A stretch of DNA of 42,022 nucleotides from contig JAGQNR010000007.1 of NCBI GenBank assembly GCA_020427985.1, forward strand, positions 1-42,022, in the 5' to 3' direction. The notes under the pieces are model-generated. The model did no database searches. It had not been told where the DNA came from and saw only the letters and a program-made list of their open reading frames with translations. The translations under genes and the position numbers were made by a program. How positions within the stretch are numbered: position 1 is the stretch's first letter; each line of letters opens with the position of its first letter. The DNA is from Candidatus Saccharimonadota bacterium. Its GTDB lineage: Bacteria; Patescibacteriota; Saccharimonadia; Saccharimonadales; UBA4665. Of this stretch, positions 6,094-14,130 are shown in pieces.

Positions 6094-6309
6094 TTGAACG
6101 GTTTTGAAGTTGAACGGCTCGCAGAGAAAATTATGTTCATTGATGAGACTGCTCGTAAAACAAACACCGCCGGAGCGGCTTTTCTGGACCTGCTTCGCAA
6201 CCCCACGCTGATAGGTGATCTGACAGAAGCGCAGCGCGCAGCAATTTTTTCTGGCCTCTGTTTACTTGGCAAGCCTGCTCAGTCCCCCGACCCAACCGAC
6301 TACTACTAG
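6094..6309 (+). CDS. Small hypothetical protein, 71 aa
   Basis: A consensus promoter drives this short ORF, which encodes an amphipathic, mostly helical protein (FEVERLAEKI..., then DLTEAQRAAIF) with a Pro/Asp/Tyr-rich end. I recognise no family. If the TTG at 6094 is used, the mRNA has almost no leader, in line with other genes here; the ATG at 6133 would give 58 aa with a weak AGAGAAA upstream. It converges on the ABC-F gene, with 36 nt between stop codons. Confidence 0.5.
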   Translation: MNGFEVERLAEKIMFIDETARKTNTAGAAFLDLLRNPTLIGDLTEAQRAAIFSGLCLLGKPAQSPDPTDYY

Positions 6310-6345
6310 TTTTATGCATAAGTGTTGCAGGTGTAGCGCTCTACC

Positions 6346-8004
6346 TTATCCACCGATTTGCACCGTTTCGCCGCCGACGTTCCGGGCAAAAAAGCTGTCA
6401 TGCGAGATGTAAATAACAGCGCCGTGGTAGTGCTCGAGGGCGTCTTCCAGCTCTTCGATGCTCGGCAAGTCGAGGTGGTTGGTCGGCTCATCGAGAATCA
6501 GTAGTAGCGGCGAGGCTGCGAGCATGCGTATAAGCTGCAGACGGGCCTTTTGCCCGCCACTTAGATCGGCTACCCGCATCGCGCCGTCGACGGCCGGGTC
6601 AAACAGGTACTCGCCCAGCAGTTGTTTAATCTTCTGCTCCGAAGCGACCAGCCCGGCCTCTTCGTAGACAAGCTCGATAGCGTCGTGGAGTGTCAGCGGC
6701 AAGTAGTGGGCATCTATTTCCTGCTGGTACACACCTATACTCAAGCTCTCCTCGGAGGCCAGCGAGCCATGGAGGGTGTCGCTAGTCGGAGCCGAGTCCG
6801 AGGCCTTCGCAACTAGGGCGTTCACTAGTGTAGTTTTGCCCGCGCCGTTACGACCATGCAGACGCAAACGTTCGCCTTCGTGCACCGCAAAACTGACCCC
6901 AGTAAAGAGCGGTATGCCTCCGTACCCGAGTGAGAGGTCGTGCGCCTGAACCAGCAAGCGTGACGACTTGCTCGCGGTCTTTTGGGTGCTGAGGTGGATG
7001 TTTTTGGCTTTGTACTTTTGGTAAGCGGCCGTCATTTTCAGATCAAGTTGCTCGGCGCTTTCGCGGTCAATCCAGAACGACGGCTTTTCGGCCTTAGATA
7101 GTTTGGCCAGTTCTGCCGCAGCTTTTTCCTCTTGGGATTTAAACCGTTTGATAGTGCCCGGGTCACGGGACTTTTCTTTCAGTCGCCGAAAGCGTATCAC
7201 GTCTGCGGTCAGGTTTTGGATGCGCCGCTGCGCTAGATCATACTCGTTGACCTGCGAAGTGATCTGACCTTTGTTGGTCCGCAGATATTGCTCGTAGTCG
7301 CCCCGAAAGGCATAAGCCCGGCCATCGCGAATTTCGATGATCTTGTCGACATGGGCCAGCACGTCGCGGTCATGGGTAATGACAACCACGGCTTCCTCAG
7401 CGGCGTCAAGCCATTTGATAAACTCGGTTTTAGCGACGAAGTCCATATGGTTGGTCGGCTCATCTATGAGTGCTAAATCGCCTTTGGCACGCTGAATCTT
7501 TATCAGCTCCACCATGCGTTTTTGTCCCCCGCTCAGTTCAGACAGCGGTGCCTCAAGTTTCTGTGGAGCCAACTGATAGGCCATAAAGGCCTGACCAAGC
7601 TCGTCTTCAACCTGAAAGTACCCTAGCTGCGTAAACCGCTCGAGTGCGTCGCTGTAACGCTGAATCATCTTCTCGTCGTCGCCCATAGTGAGCGGATAGG
7701 TGGTAAGTATATGGTGCAGGCGCGCAAACTCTGGTAAATCGCCCTGTATATACTCCAGCACTGGAGTTGTTTCGTGACCGTGGTGTTCCTGGCGGCTGGC
7801 AATGATGGTGGTGCCGCGCTTCACTGAAATTTCTCCCTGATAGTCGGTGTCGTCCCCGGTAATCATATGCAGCAAGGTCGATTTACCTGTGCCGTTACGC
7901 CCGATAATGCCTAGCTTTTCGCGGGGCTGGATGTCAAACCGCAAGCTATCATAGAGCAGCTTGTTACCAAAAGACTTTTCGGTGATGTCTACCGAGACGA
8001 TCAT
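6346..8004 (-). CDS. ABC-F family ATPase (ribosome-associated type)
   Basis: The 552-aa protein has two ABC ATPase domains and no membrane segment, as in ABC-F proteins that bind the ribosomal E site. Domain 1 has Walker A GRNGTGKST (about residue 36), signature LSGGQ and Walker B with EPTNHMD. Domain 2 has GRNGAGKTT, LSGGQ and EPTNHLD. The linker between them (about 250-330) is Lys/Arg-rich and helical, the P-site tRNA interaction motif region of the family. Members act as translation factors or protect against ribosome-targeting drugs; which applies cannot be decided. Its ATG overlaps the smpB stop by 4 nt (ATGA), so it is coupled to a ribosome-rescue gene. Confidence 0.85.
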   Translation of the reverse strand: MIVSVDITEKSFGNKLLYDSLRFDIQPREKLGIIGRNGTGKSTLLHMITGDDTDYQGEISVKRGTTIIASRQEHHGHETTPVLEYIQGDLPEFARLHHILTTYPLTMGDDEKMIQRYSDALERFTQLGYFQVEDELGQAFMAYQLAPQKLEAPLSELSGGQKRMVELIKIQRAKGDLALIDEPTNHMDFVAKTEFIKWLDAAEEAVVVITHDRDVLAHVDKIIEIRDGRAYAFRGDYEQYLRTNKGQITSQVNEYDLAQRRIQNLTADVIRFRRLKEKSRDPGTIKRFKSQEEKAAAELAKLSKAEKPSFWIDRESAEQLDLKMTAAYQKYKAKNIHLSTQKTASKSSRLLVQAHDLSLGYGGIPLFTGVSFAVHEGERLRLHGRNGAGKTTLVNALVAKASDSAPTSDTLHGSLASEESLSIGVYQQEIDAHYLPLTLHDAIELVYEEAGLVASEQKIKQLLGEYLFDPAVDGAMRVADLSGGQKARLQLIRMLAASPLLLILDEPTNHLDLPSIEELEDALEHYHGAVIYISHDSFFARNVGGETVQIGG

Positions 8005-8486
8005 TGCAGTTTGATTTCTCGTCGCATGGTGCGGTCTTCGTCTTTTTGTTTTAGCGCTTGGCGTTTATCGTATTGTTTTTTGCCTTTGCCGACCGCTAGG
8101 CGCAATTTGATGTAGCGTCCACGGGTTTGAATTTCAAGTGGCACAATGGTGCGACCCTGCTGCTTTGCCTCAATTAGGGCATCGATTTCACGCCGTTTAG
8201 CCAGGAGCTTGCGGGTGCGCGTTTGGGTGGCCTCGTCTACTGGTACTCCTGCCGAACCATGCACCGCGCCGTTTAGCAGGTAGAGCTCGCCGTCTTTGAC
8301 GGTCACATAGGCGCCGCGAAGCTGACCGTGCCCCATTCGCAGAGCTTTGGCTTCGGCACCGGTCAGTGCCATGCCCACCAGCAAGCTATCGCTCAGCTCG
8401 TAGTCGTGCCGGGCGCGGCGGTTTTGGATAAGTTTGGGTGTGGACGCAGCTTTCTTGTGCCCGCGTCTCCCCTGTTTCTTTGCCAT
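8001..8486 (-). CDS. smpB: SsrA-binding protein SmpB
   Basis: The 161-aa protein carries the SmpB hallmarks: NRRARHDYEL near the start, GxALTGAEAKALR, then GAYVTVKDGELYLLNG, RxRKLLxKRREID, and a basic C-terminal tail (GKKQYDKRQ ... RTMRREIKLQ). It binds tmRNA and delivers it to stalled ribosomes. The tmRNA gene is not in this window. The start at 8486 is set by TACAAT (8498-8493) exactly 6 nt upstream of the ATG, the leaderless pattern; the frame stays open to 8900 but that part has no SmpB features. It is first in a two-gene operon with the ABC-F gene. Confidence 0.95.
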   Translation of the reverse strand: MAKKQGRRGHKKAASTPKLIQNRRARHDYELSDSLLVGMALTGAEAKALRMGHGQLRGAYVTVKDGELYLLNGAVHGSAGVPVDEATQTRTRKLLAKRREIDALIEAKQQGRTIVPLEIQTRGRYIKLRLAVGKGKKQYDKRQALKQKDEDRTMRREIKLQ

Positions 8487-8514
8487 ATCACCATTGTACA
8501 ACAGAGACAAACTA

Positions 8515-8543
8515 TTGACAAATATGTACATTTGGTATATCAT
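8515..8543 (+). promoter_or_regulatory. Promoter for the frameshifted gene at 8605
   Basis: TTGACA (8515-8520) and TATCAT (8538-8543) are 17 nt apart on the plus strand, back to back with the smpB promoter. The first 8 bases, TTGACAAA, match the promoter at 6057, whose sequence also continues AAATAT. Confidence 0.6.
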
Positions 8544-8604
8544 ATAAATGTGAAACAATAGTGCTAAGGTTTGTCTTCGCATCATCTTGGATGAAGAAAC
8601 ATTT

Positions 8605-9068
8605 ATGACGGCCTTTTGGGGTGGTTTTGCCCACGCAAAGGGCAACTGGTCATCAAGCGACTGGAATGAGCAGCTGATTGTTCCCGGCCTAGAAAATGAT
8701 GTCCAGCAAGCATTCAAACGGGTTCGTGAAGTGAAAATGTCTATTGGTGAGCCGTATATAGGTCGCGAGATGAGTCGCGATGACATTGACCAGGTTGGGC
8801 TGATTACTCCTGGTGACCCAGAAATAGCGATTGACGATGTTAAGTATGCGATTGAACAACGGAATACATACGCATCGGCGTTGTACAAAGGCCGTATCAC
8901 ATTTCGGGGCTAACAAACGGCCGCTACTACTCCGATACGCCCGTTGAGCATCTAAATGAGCAGCATATACTTGATGTAGAGCGTTTAGAAACTGGTCAGA
9001 AGCAAGTCAAGTGGGCGGGCTATCCAATCTTAGGGGTAGCGGCGGTAAGAGAGAGTTTTAATTACTAG
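8605..9068 (+). pseudogene. Unknown gene with a one-base frameshift
   Basis: From the ATG at 8605 the frame encodes about 102 residues (MTAFWGGFAHAKGNW..., later EPYIGREMSRDDIDQVG) and stops at 8911-8913. The -1 frame, open from 8910, continues with a protein-like stretch (YYSDTPVEHLNEQHILDV ... WAGYPILGVAAV) to TAG at 9066-9068. Loss of one G in CGGGG near 8905-8909 would explain it. The alternatives are a sequencing error or regulated slippage; there is no classical slippery heptamer. An upstream TTG (8587) could extend the N terminus by 6 residues. The restored product would be about 155 aa. No family is recognised. Confidence 0.5.
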
Positions 9069-9147
9069 CCTAGATTTGACGGTCATATTGACGAGCACAT
9101 TGCAGGGCTGCGCAGGACTATGCCGGCTTTTCTGGCACGGCAAGCCC

Positions 9148-10056
9148 CTACTTTCCCATAGACTGCAAGACGGCTTGCCAGATGGTTTTGTCGCCGTGTT
9201 GCCAGCGCCAGTACCACCACTCGCCTCCCCAGAAATCAATCGGGTAAGCCCTTATTGCTTTGGCCCAGGTAATGTTACGCATGATGTGCTGCGGGCTCAT
9301 TGATTTGTCTTGTTCGCGCGCGTCCATTTGCCAGATGGCTTTAGGCCCCCAAGGCTCGCACTGCAGTTCGTGTATGAATACCGGTCGTCGTAACGCATAG
9401 CGAATAAACCACTTGCGCAGACGGTGCAACCACGGCTTCTGCACGGTGCGACGGTAGGCACCCTTTTGATACATGGTAGTGTAGACGCTAAACCCTATCC
9501 CGCCCCAGGGGATTGGCCGCCGTACGGGTACGCCCCAGCCGTTACTGGTACTCATATATATTGGCGTGTGAGGGTCGAGCTCATGCACAAGGGTGTACTC
9601 AGAGCGCAGGCGTTGTCTATCAATCTCTATCTCGCGGCCAAAGTTGCTAAGCAGTGCCTCGTTTTCGAGCTGATAACTAACGATACAGTCTTTGTCACGA
9701 TAGCGCTCCACAACGGCCTGTATGTAGTCGAGGAGTGCTTTGGTTTTTTGTTGAGAGCTGAGCTGCGCTGTCCACGACGGCCAGTGATATTCGGGCCAGC
9801 GGGGCTGTTTAACACCCAGGCAAAGGGTAATGACACCTCCTGCCTTCTCGACCATAGCAATTTGCCAATCTAGCTGTGTAAAGTCATACTTACCCTGCGT
9901 CTTTTCGTGCTCATTCCAGTAGCTCATGATTCGGAACCGCCGCCAACCGTGCCGCAGTAGCCAGCGCAAGCAGGCCTGAGGATCAACGCCAAAGCCACTA
10001 CATTGTTTTAGGCTAAAGCTGACGCCGTATTTTTCTAGATTAATGTGAGGAATCAT
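9148..10056 (-). CDS. TIM-barrel glycoside-hydrolase-like protein
   Basis: This 302-aa protein looks like a clan GH-A (beta/alpha)8 barrel, as in GH5/GH42-like enzymes. An early strand carries FRIMSYWNEHE, a YDFTQLDWQ segment follows, YQLENE (128-133) supplies the Asn-Glu pair expected for the acid/base, and FIHELQCEPWG (227-237) is the candidate nucleophile strand. There is no signal peptide, so it appears cytoplasmic, unlike its paralogue at 10381-11517. TACATT lies 7 nt before the ATG, a near-leaderless start. The substrate is unknown. The two hydrolase-like genes share YQLENE, the HELQ-EPW motif and the QPRWPE strand, so they come from one duplication. Confidence 0.65.
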   Translation of the reverse strand: MIPHINLEKYGVSFSLKQCSGFGVDPQACLRWLLRHGWRRFRIMSYWNEHEKTQGKYDFTQLDWQIAMVEKAGGVITLCLGVKQPRWPEYHWPSWTAQLSSQQKTKALLDYIQAVVERYRDKDCIVSYQLENEALLSNFGREIEIDRQRLRSEYTLVHELDPHTPIYMSTSNGWGVPVRRPIPWGGIGFSVYTTMYQKGAYRRTVQKPWLHRLRKWFIRYALRRPVFIHELQCEPWGPKAIWQMDAREQDKSMSPQHIMRNITWAKAIRAYPIDFWGGEWWYWRWQHGDKTIWQAVLQSMGK

Positions 10057-10110
10057 TGCAAATAATGTAACAGACTTTGTCGATTACGCAGAGTATAGCA
10101 GGTGGTACAC

Positions 10111-10368
10111 ATGATACAAAAAGGATTCTTTCAAGATTTGAAGCAATACATAACCGCCGAGAACGGTGCGCTTGAGATGCGTCTAGAGAAAAGCCTTGAC
10201 GAGAAGCTTGACCAAAAAATTGACGAGAAACTTGCTCCTATCAAGCACCAAATCAATGACCTTGCCGAATGGGTACAAGACGCCATGGCCACTGCCAGTG
10301 ATGCACACCAGACTCAAATCGATGACCATGAATCCCGCATCACTCGACTCGAAGCCAAACTCGCCTAG
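10111..10368 (+). CDS. Small coiled-coil protein, 85 aa
   Basis: This charged protein is mostly helical, with repeated DEKLDQKIDEKL-type heptads in the first half and a RITRLEAKLA end, so an oligomeric coiled coil is likely. AGGTGG lies 5 nt before the ATG at 10111, which I prefer over the in-frame GTG at 10102. TATAGC at 10094-10099 may be its -10. It sits between the two paralogous hydrolase-like genes on the opposite strand. The function is unknown. Confidence 0.6.
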   Translation: MIQKGFFQDLKQYITAENGALEMRLEKSLDEKLDQKIDEKLAPIKHQINDLAEWVQDAMATASDAHQTQIDDHESRITRLEAKLA

Positions 10369-10380
10369 ACGCTGTAGGTT

Positions 10381-11517
10381 CTAGGGCTTACTTTCTTGGC
10401 CGACGCTTTGCAGAGAATCTTGGCTATAGAGTTCGTGCGCGACCTTCCACACGCTCGGGTCGTGGAGGGTATTTTTGCGGTAGTACCAGTATTCGAGCCC
10501 CCACAAGTCAATATGGCGTATGCCGGTTTGTTTGGCAAAGGCTACCGTGCGACGGAACCGCGCAGCATCAAACGACTTGTTTTGTTCGGCCAGGCTAATA
10601 TCGCGCATGCTCTTGCCTCTTGGCGGCCACGGCTCAGTTTGAAGCTCGTGGATGATGCTATCTTGGCCTTTCACAAGCTTTTGTACACCGGCCAATGCCG
10701 CATAGTGCCAGCTGGGGAACGGATAGTCTAGGTAGCGTTTTGTTATAGAGGCGTCCCAAACGCGGCGGTAAAGCGACAATGCATTGATGTCGGCCGTTGG
10801 TGCGCGCAGCGCAAACCCCGCATAATTATTGCTTCGGCTAATAATAACGGGGTGGCCCGGGTCAAGTCGTTTAATGAGCGCCAACTCGTCGGTCAGGCGC
10901 TGCCGGTCAAAGTTATGACAATCACCAAATTTGTTATAAAATTCGTTTTCTAGCTGGTAGCTTTTAAGTGCACTTGAACTCTTGTACCGCTCAACGACAG
11001 CTTGCATGTAGCGCTCTAATTGGGGCTGCCAGGCACTGCGCGGCTGGCTGGTATTATAAAACGTCGGCGCATGACATTCAGGCCAGCGTGGTTGACGCAG
11101 TCCCATAGCCAGCGACACGGTACCGCCAGCTTTTTCGATAGCCGCAAACTGCCAGTCAAGCTGGCTAAAATCATACGTTCCAGGTGAAACTTCTATCTGA
11201 TTCCAATAGCTAACAAGGCGAAACTGCCGTATGCCTAAGTCATTTAATGCAGCATCGAGCACGGCGTGCGGGTCTTCGCCCAAATACTCGGCATAGGCCG
11301 GAATAAAACTGACGCCCAGTTCGTAGGGTTTGCCCGCCTGGGTGCCCTGATACCAGTGCGCGATACCGTAGCTGGCAATGATTCCTGCAGCCATAACCGC
11401 ACAAACATAGCCAAAGAGCTTTGCCCAAAACTTGCCGGTACGCAGCGACTCCCTCCACGAACCTTTTTTAAACCGTCGTCGTAACTGGATGAAGTGCCCT
11501 GCTCTGTTAAATGCCAT
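10381..11517 (-). CDS. Membrane-anchored TIM-barrel glycoside-hydrolase-like protein
   Basis: The 378-aa protein starts with a basic cytoplasmic segment, has one membrane helix at about residues 34-54, and then a GH-A-like barrel outside the cell. Shared with its neighbour at 9148 are FRLVSYWNQIE, YDFSQLDWQ, QPRWPE, SYQLENE (acid/base Glu after Asn) and IIHELQTEPWP (candidate nucleophile). It could trim cell-surface or host/environmental glycans; that is inference. The start at 11517 is supported by TATAAT (11529-11524) exactly 6 nt upstream. The promoter overlaps that of the divergent glycosyltransferase. It converges with the coiled-coil gene. Confidence 0.7.
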   Translation of the reverse strand: MAFNRAGHFIQLRRRFKKGSWRESLRTGKFWAKLFGYVCAVMAAGIIASYGIAHWYQGTQAGKPYELGVSFIPAYAEYLGEDPHAVLDAALNDLGIRQFRLVSYWNQIEVSPGTYDFSQLDWQFAAIEKAGGTVSLAMGLRQPRWPECHAPTFYNTSQPRSAWQPQLERYMQAVVERYKSSSALKSYQLENEFYNKFGDCHNFDRQRLTDELALIKRLDPGHPVIISRSNNYAGFALRAPTADINALSLYRRVWDASITKRYLDYPFPSWHYAALAGVQKLVKGQDSIIHELQTEPWPPRGKSMRDISLAEQNKSFDAARFRRTVAFAKQTGIRHIDLWGLEYWYYRKNTLHDPSVWKVAHELYSQDSLQSVGQESKP

Positions 11518-11519
11518 GC

Positions 11520-11529
11520 TATGATTATA
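11520..11529. promoter_or_regulatory. Interlocked divergent -10 elements
   Basis: Within 10 bp lie TATGAT on the plus strand (11520-11525) and TATAAT on the minus strand (11529-11524). Each is exactly 6 nt before a start codon: GTG at 11532 (+) and ATG at 11517 (-). The two start codons are only 14 bp apart, so the promoters must compete or be co-regulated. Confidence 0.6.
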
Positions 11530-11531
11530 CA

Positions 11532-12374
11532 GTGTCAAAGCAGCTAAGCGTATCGATAATCATCCCGGTCTACAACGAGGAAAAAGCCATTGCTGCTTGT
11601 CTAAATAGTATCGCGATGCAGTCAATTGCTCCGCTTGAAGTTATAGTCGTAAACAACAATTCAACCGATGCTACTTGCGAAATTGCGGCAGCGTATTCAT
11701 TTGTAACTATTATATCTGAACCAAGACAGGGTGTGGTACACGCTCGCAATGCTGGCTTTGCCGCAGCCCGAGGTAGCATTATTGGGCGTATCGATGCCGA
11801 TACGCGCATTGCCTCAGATTGGGTTGAAACCATCCAAGACTTGTTTAATAGGCACCAGCACATTTCAGCCTTGTCTGGGGGAATCAAATACCATAGCGTC
11901 AAAGGACGGCACTTTTGGAACCTCAGTGACGCAATACTTCGTGCCTACCTTGCTGCAGCTTTGCGCCAGGAAATGATATTGCAAGGGGCAAATATGGCTA
12001 TCCGGCGCTCTGATTGGGCATCAATCACAACAGATACCTGCATCGCGTCGGGCATACACGAAGATTTTGACTTGGCTATTCATCTACAGCAATCGAAGCA
12101 TAAAATTATGTACGCTCCAACGCTTAAAGCTAGTATTTGCTTGCGACAGGTTGAGCACAGTTGGGGTGAATTTACTAAATATATCCTATATTGCTCTAGA
12201 ACCTATGCTACACATGGGCGCATACGTCGACTCTGGATGTATCCAGCTCTTTGGCTAGTGATTGCTTGTTATCCTATGTTGCGGTTCTCATATAAATTAC
12301 ATCAGGGCCATGCTAGTAGTAGACAACAACCTTCCCTCGGACTACGTGTTAACCCAGCGACGTTTGTCGATTAA
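11532..12374 (+). CDS. Family 2 glycosyltransferase
   Basis: The 280-aa protein is a GT-A fold enzyme: VSIIIPVYNEE at the N terminus, VVNNNSTDAT (nucleotide-sugar binding), GVVHARNAGFAAARG, and IDADT with the metal-binding DAD at about 88-90. GIHEDFDLAIHL later supplies the ED acceptor-site motif. A hydrophobic segment near residues 235-255 (YPALWLVIACYP) may tether it to the membrane. It would transfer a sugar from a nucleotide donor to a lipid or surface glycan. The GTG at 11532 is preferred because TATGAT lies 6 nt upstream; an ATG at 11511 would add 7 residues but lies upstream of the -10. The neighbouring hydrolases suggest a glycan locus. Confidence 0.85.
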   Translation: MSKQLSVSIIIPVYNEEKAIAACLNSIAMQSIAPLEVIVVNNNSTDATCEIAAAYSFVTIISEPRQGVVHARNAGFAAARGSIIGRIDADTRIASDWVETIQDLFNRHQHISALSGGIKYHSVKGRHFWNLSDAILRAYLAAALRQEMILQGANMAIRRSDWASITTDTCIASGIHEDFDLAIHLQQSKHKIMYAPTLKASICLRQVEHSWGEFTKYILYCSRTYATHGRIRRLWMYPALWLVIACYPMLRFSYKLHQGHASSRQQPSLGLRVNPATFVD

Positions 12375-12392
12375 AGCTGTAGCTTAGAACGA

Positions 12393-12983
12393 CTATTGGT
12401 CAGTTACGGATACTTCATCTGGGCTGTGCCACTGGCCAGTCAGCGGATCTTGAGTAGGGGCGCAGTTGCCCCACAGCCCCACATGGGAGCCTTGCGCTTG
12501 TTCCATGCTACGGGCAAATTCTTGACTGCGCGCAAATGGAAAGGCGTAAGCAAAGGCATATCCTTTCGCTACCAATTCTTGGTTGAGCAGTGTGCCGTCG
12601 GACAGATAGACATAACGCAGTAGTCGCTCATAGCGGTCGCGGTTAGTCGTGAGCGTGTCGGCAACCAGACGTACTCGGGAGCCGCCGATACGCTGTTTGG
12701 TGTAAGCGGCTGCCGCTGGACCGTAGCACTGCACCGGCGTATTAGGTTTGTGGGTTTCGGGCGTGTCTATGCCAATAAAACGGACTGTTTCGGACGTGCC
12801 ATTCATGTCAACAATGATGGTGTCACCGTCAAGGAACTGTACTATACGGTAACTCCCGGCATCGGCTTTTAGAAACCTGCTAGGGTTCACTGGGTGTATC
12901 CAGCCGCGTTGAAGAGCGAGCAATCCTGTAACGATAACAATTAGCGCTCCCCACACAAATAGTACTTTTCCCCGTCGACTCAT
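12393..12983 (-). CDS. Membrane-anchored thermonuclease (SNase-like)
   Basis: The 196-aa protein has one N-terminal membrane helix (about residues 7-25) and a staphylococcal-nuclease fold outside: DGDT (52-55), VRFIGIDTPET with catalytic R68 and E76, and RDRYERLLRYV with R120 in the position of the second catalytic Arg. It should be a Ca-dependent nuclease at the cell surface, able to degrade extracellular DNA or RNA for nucleotide scavenging, a common trait of Patescibacteria that lack nucleotide synthesis (family knowledge plus inference). TATACT (12995-12990) is 6 nt before the ATG. It is a single-gene unit that converges with the GT2 gene. Confidence 0.85.
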   Translation of the reverse strand: MSRRGKVLFVWGALIVIVTGLLALQRGWIHPVNPSRFLKADAGSYRIVQFLDGDTIIVDMNGTSETVRFIGIDTPETHKPNTPVQCYGPAAAAYTKQRIGGSRVRLVADTLTTNRDRYERLLRYVYLSDGTLLNQELVAKGYAFAYAFPFARSQEFARSMEQAQGSHVGLWGNCAPTQDPLTGQWHSPDEVSVTDQ

Positions 12984-13029
12984 GGTTGCAGTATAACAAA
13001 TTGTCTAGGAAGGCATTCCGAAAGTACTA

Positions 13030-13515
13030 TTACCACAATAACGTCTGGGTGATAACTGGCATAGGAATAGGCAGCGTGACTTCGCCGCCCGTAGTAGTGG
13101 TAACTCTCCAGAAGTGTTCTTTACTATCCGAAAGGTCGAGTGATTCTAGCCCGCACAAAATAACGCTGCCGCAAAAATTTTCTATGGTGAGGTCTTTTAT
13201 GCCAAATCGGTCTTCTTGGTTAAGCAGGCTAGCCGCAAACTGACGGGTGGACTCAAAGCTTCCGCGAACATGTTCCTCAAAGCATATGATTCTGCCAAAA
13301 TAGGCATAGGTACGCATGGCTCGCTGAAACCGCCATTCTTGATCGATGGCGATGAGTAGGTGCTGTGGCGTATGATTGACAGTCGTGGCCCGGGTACTCT
13401 CGCCTATTGGGGGCGTTGTTTGATACCGGCTATATAAGCCTGATGCGTTTGGTGTATGCACGCTTTGTGTAGTACGCGGTATTTCTTGGCTAGGGCCGAG
13501 GTTCAGTTCAGCCAT
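13030..13515 (-). CDS. Hypothetical protein downstream of the adenosyltransferase
   Basis: The 161-aa protein starts at the ATG at 13515, one base after the stop of the cobalamin adenosyltransferase gene, so it is the last gene of a minus-strand operon. The first 45 residues are Ser/Thr/Pro-rich and probably flexible. The rest (HLLIAIDQEWRFQRAM, CFEEHVRG, IENFCGSVILCGLESLDL) looks like a compact alpha/beta domain, but I recognise no family. A longer frame to 13599 runs inside the upstream gene. The cysteines are scattered and form no pair. Confidence 0.6.
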   Translation of the reverse strand: MAELNLGPSQEIPRTTQSVHTPNASGLYSRYQTTPPIGESTRATTVNHTPQHLLIAIDQEWRFQRAMRTYAYFGRIICFEEHVRGSFESTRQFAASLLNQEDRFGIKDLTIENFCGSVILCGLESLDLSDSKEHFWRVTTTTGGEVTLPIPMPVITQTLLW

Positions 13516-13516
13516 A

Positions 13517-14086
13517 TTAGTAGTCGATACCTTTATTGGCAAGGTACTTATCATCATAGTGATGGCGGATTTTAGCCATATCGGTGGCAATGTCAACAAG
13601 TGGGAGGAGCTTTTTAGGAAAGTTTCGTCCTGTCAGACAGAGGCTGGTTGTGGGGTGTCTTTTTTGTATAAGCGCCTTGAGCTGGGTAGTGCTAAGAAGG
13701 CCATCGGCCACGGCATTATTTATTTCGTCGCAAATAACCAGGTGAAACTTACCAGAGGTAGCAGCATTAAATGCGGTGAAATAGGTTTCGGCTGCCGCTT
13801 GCTTGTGCTGATCGGTGGTAATGCCTTCGGCACTTATGTCGCCAGCTGCGTAAAAGCCTTTGCCACCCTTATAAAACAGCAAATCATCGCCAAACACTGG
13901 CTGGATATCTCGTATAAAAGCATGCTCACCTACTCCCCAGTGTTTTATAAATTGTATAAATGCTACCTTCCAGCGGTTGCCCAGCGCACGTGCCATCAGG
14001 CCCACAGCGGCTGAGGTTTTGCCTTTGCCTTCGCCGGTGTACACCACTACCACAGATTCTTTGGTCTTATAATCTTCAAAACTCAT
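13517..14086 (-). CDS. btuR: Cob(I)alamin adenosyltransferase, CobA/BtuR type
   Basis: The 189-aa protein has the P-loop VYTGEGKGKTSAAVGL (residues 15-30), VAFIQF after strand 2, LVICDEINNA (Walker-B-like strand) and an LTGR...LLPLVDIATDM stretch ending with GIDY, all hallmarks of CobA/BtuR. The enzyme transfers adenosyl from ATP to cob(I)alamin. No other cobalamin gene is seen here, so it would act on salvaged corrinoid or has drifted in function. It sits between two hypothetical genes in one direction (14613 to 13030). No clear -10 or ribosome-binding site decides the start, but the P-loop position fits the ATG at 14086. Confidence 0.85.
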   Translation of the reverse strand: MSFEDYKTKESVVVVYTGEGKGKTSAAVGLMARALGNRWKVAFIQFIKHWGVGEHAFIRDIQPVFGDDLLFYKGGKGFYAAGDISAEGITTDQHKQAAAETYFTAFNAATSGKFHLVICDEINNAVADGLLSTTQLKALIQKRHPTTSLCLTGRNFPKKLLPLVDIATDMAKIRHHYDDKYLANKGIDY

Positions 14087-14130
14087 CTACCGCTCAGTAT
14101 GTCAAACTACCCAGCCGATGGCAATGGTGC

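Noticed and set aside
8487-8900. Longer N-terminal extension of smpB (frame open to 8900)
   Set aside because: The extension has no SmpB similarity and spans the opposite-strand gene and both promoters; a -10 sits 6 nt before the ATG at 8486.
8900-8915. Programmed -1 frameshift in the gene at 8605
   Set aside because: There is no X-XXY-YYZ slippery heptamer and no obvious downstream pseudoknot; an indel at the G run is simpler.
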